This document shows positions 33,848 to 34,944 of a stretch of DNA of 34,944 nt, piece by piece. Source of the stretch: an uncultured Clostridia bacterium (lineage in GTDB: Bacteria; Bacillota; Clostridia; TANB77; CAG-508). How positions within the stretch are numbered: position 1 is the stretch's first letter; each line of letters opens with the position of its first letter. The notes under the pieces are model-generated. The model was not told the origin of the DNA. It saw only the letters and a program-made list of their open reading frames with translations, and did not search any database. Where the stretch lies: positions 1 through 34,944 of the forward strand of contig CANPFR010000017.1 in the NCBI GenBank assembly GCA_947573445.1, written 5' to 3'. Both the position numbers and the translations under genes were made by a program.

Positions 33848-34472
33848 ATGTTTAAAATTGAAAAAAAAAACAATCAAAAATGAATTAACTTACAAAGGAG
33901 ATGTGATCGTAACTTATGAAATTGAGTATCCTCAAGTTTTTTCAAGTTGCCTTTATACCAAATCATTCAACGATTTGAATTACAAACGTGCCTTGGAACT
34001 TGAAAAATATGCCAAAGAAGTTCTATTTGAAGACAGCAAAATTCAATATGATTATAATGTAGCAAATGGTTATCCTATTATGGTTTATGAATTAGTTTTT
34101 CATACTAATATTACTTATGAAAAACCACCAATTTTAAGCCTTTATCAAGACGAATATCAATTCACTGGCGGAGCTCACGGTTCTACCATCCGAACTTCTC
34201 AAAACTGGAATTTGGCTTGTCATAAGCAACTTCGTTTAGAAGATATTTATGCTCATCATCCCAACTATTTGCTTTCCATTTTAAAACAAATCAACATACA
34301 AATCCAAGAAAAAGGAGCAGATTTATTTTTTGATAATTCTTGTTGTTTAGTCTTAGAAACATTTCAAGAAAATCAATTTTATTTAACGCCTAATCATCTT
34401 GTAATCTACTTTCAACAATATGATATTGCTCCTTATTCTACAGGAATACCAACTTTTGAGATTAACGTTTGA
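33848..34472 (+). CDS. DUF3298/RsiV-like domain protein with a poly(A) slippage site at its start
   Basis: About 207 residues if the frame is corrected. The conserved QDEYQFTGGAHGSTIRTSQNW and the surrounding beta-strands fit DUF3298 (RsiV-like C-terminal domain). No signal peptide. Odd: ATG 33848 is placed well behind AGGAGG, but its frame (MFKIEKKNNQK) stops after 11 codons. The long frame begins in a run of ten As (33861-33870); with nine As the ATG would read MFKIEKKTIKNELTYKG. The TTG at 33858 is the only other start and is 17 bases from the binding site. Transcriptional slippage on the A-run, or an indel, would join them. Not a CGG case. Confidence 0.7.
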
Positions 34473-34482
34473 CGTTAATCTC
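34458..34482 (+). terminator. Terminator overlapping the end of the DUF3298-like gene
   Basis: GAGATTAACG/CGTTAATCTC stem; the TGA stop lies in the five-base loop. TGTTTTATTTC follows. Confidence 0.75.
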
Positions 34483-34538
34483 TGTTTTATTTCTTATTCC
34501 ACTAAATTCAAATCTCTATTATTTACACTACTATATTT

Positions 34539-34740
34539 CTAGTCCATTTCAGATTTTTGTATCAAATCTCTATATATTTTCATTAATTCAGCTACACAAT
34601 CTGATTCCGTCATCTTTTTCCAATTAAAACCATAACTTTCCATAACTGCCTTATCATTTTCTTGATGCACTTTTCTTAACTCTTTGGCATTGTTAATTCT
34701 GCATAGTGTTTCTGTCTATGAATTTTCATTTTGAAACATA
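34539..34740 (-). pseudogene. C-terminal remnant of a DNA methyltransferase (MmeI-like/type IIL)
   Basis: The frame ending at 34539 encodes KELRKVHQENDKAV, MESYGFNWKK and CVAELMKIYRDLIQ, which resembles the C-terminal end of large DNA methyltransferases with the pattern MP..L..AH..NDKAV..AYG. The preceding HYAELTMPK lies in the neighbouring frame; one A seems lost between CCA AA and GAG. No start and no upstream domains are present, so this is a decayed fragment. The rest of 34483-34893 shows no gene, only the terminator at 34842-34885. Confidence 0.5.
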
Positions 34741-34841
34741 TTCACTATTTTTTACTAATCCTTTCAATTTTATTATTAGAATTTAAATCTATTGAACAAT
34801 TTGTCATTTTTTATTTATAAATAAAAAAGTTATAAAAAACA

Positions 34842-34885
34842 AGAACTCATAAAAGTCTTAATATTTTTGACTCCTATAAGTTCTT
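34842..34885 (-). terminator. Terminator downstream of tRNA-Asn
   Basis: AAGAACTTATAGGAGTC pairs imperfectly with GACTTTTATGAGTTCTT on the minus strand, then GTTTTTTAT. It begins about nine bases past the tRNA end. Confidence 0.7.
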
Positions 34886-34893
34886 ATTTTTTT

Positions 34894-34944
34894 TGGCTCC
34901 TCCAGTAAGGCTCGAACTTACGACCCTGCGGTTAACAGCCGCAT
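34894..34944 (-). tRNA. tRNA-Asn (anticodon GTT), 3' part only
   Basis: The minus strand from the window edge reads through the anticodon stem TGCGG/CCGCA with loop CTGTTAA (anticodon GTT), a GTAAG/CTTAC T-stem with TTCGAGC loop, and ends TGGAGGA-G-CCA with encoded CCA. The D-arm and 5' acceptor strand lie outside the window. Confidence 0.93.

Overview
The window is about 35 kb of AT-rich DNA (roughly one-third G+C by eye) from a low-GC Gram-positive, spore-forming bacterium, probably a gut-type Clostridia relative. Supporting signs are a dipicolinate synthase subunit B gene, a Bce-type antimicrobial-peptide module, CdaA, strong AGGAGG ribosome binding sites, AT-rich hairpin terminators, and a BspA/InlB-like surface protein. 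Most genes lie on the minus strand.

Layout. 1-3.8 kb is accessory: an unfinished surface protein with signal peptide, acidic repeats, cysteine peptidase/amidase-like domain, BspA-type LRRs and B-repeats; a NUDIX hydrolase with a damaged start; and decayed DNA. 3.8-15.9 kb is housekeeping: RlmD, a flavin reductase, RNase R, SecG, a membrane-anchored protein, DpaB, RdgB, L32, tRNA-Ser, an LRR-transglutaminase protein, UvrC and Hpt. 16-17.9 kb holds two small membrane proteins and a YgjP-like peptidase. 17.9-21.3 kb is a CdaA/DapB/HD/DapA cluster. 21.4-26.1 kb is the Bce-type permease, ATPase, kinase and regulator with a TTACA-N4-TGTAA operator. 26.1-30.3 kb holds a CmpB-like membrane protein, MazG-like, inositol-phosphatase-like, PnuC-like and flavodoxin-like proteins, and MutY. 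30.4-34.9 kb is accessory again: a DUF5131 protein, a YoaP-like acetyltransferase, an XRE regulator, an APH-like kinase, a DUF3298-like protein, a DNA-methyltransferase remnant and the 3' part of tRNA-Asn.

Main discovery. Eight genes (RNase R, the membrane-anchored protein, the LRR-transglutaminase protein, the Bce-type permease, its sensor kinase, PnuC, MutY and DUF5131) appear broken by a +1 frameshift. In every case the break is at an in-frame CGG, followed by A or T, and dropping one base (reading C-GGA or C-GGT as one glycine) restores the family-typical protein. All eight restored lengths are whole numbers of codons. Nearly all other conserved genes here contain no in-frame CGG, while out-of-frame CGG triplets are harmless. 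This suggests that CGG is not ordinary arginine in this organism but a site of +1 frameshifting or quadruplet decoding (CGGN read as Gly). Six in-frame CGGs in three probably foreign or orphan genes must be read in frame to give a product and are the exceptions to explain.

Other points of interest are a dispersed intergenic repeat of about 105 bp in three copies, a poly(A)10 tract plus an anti-Shine-Dalgarno hairpin at the start of the DUF3298-like gene, and decayed AlbA_2 and methyltransferase genes near the window edges.
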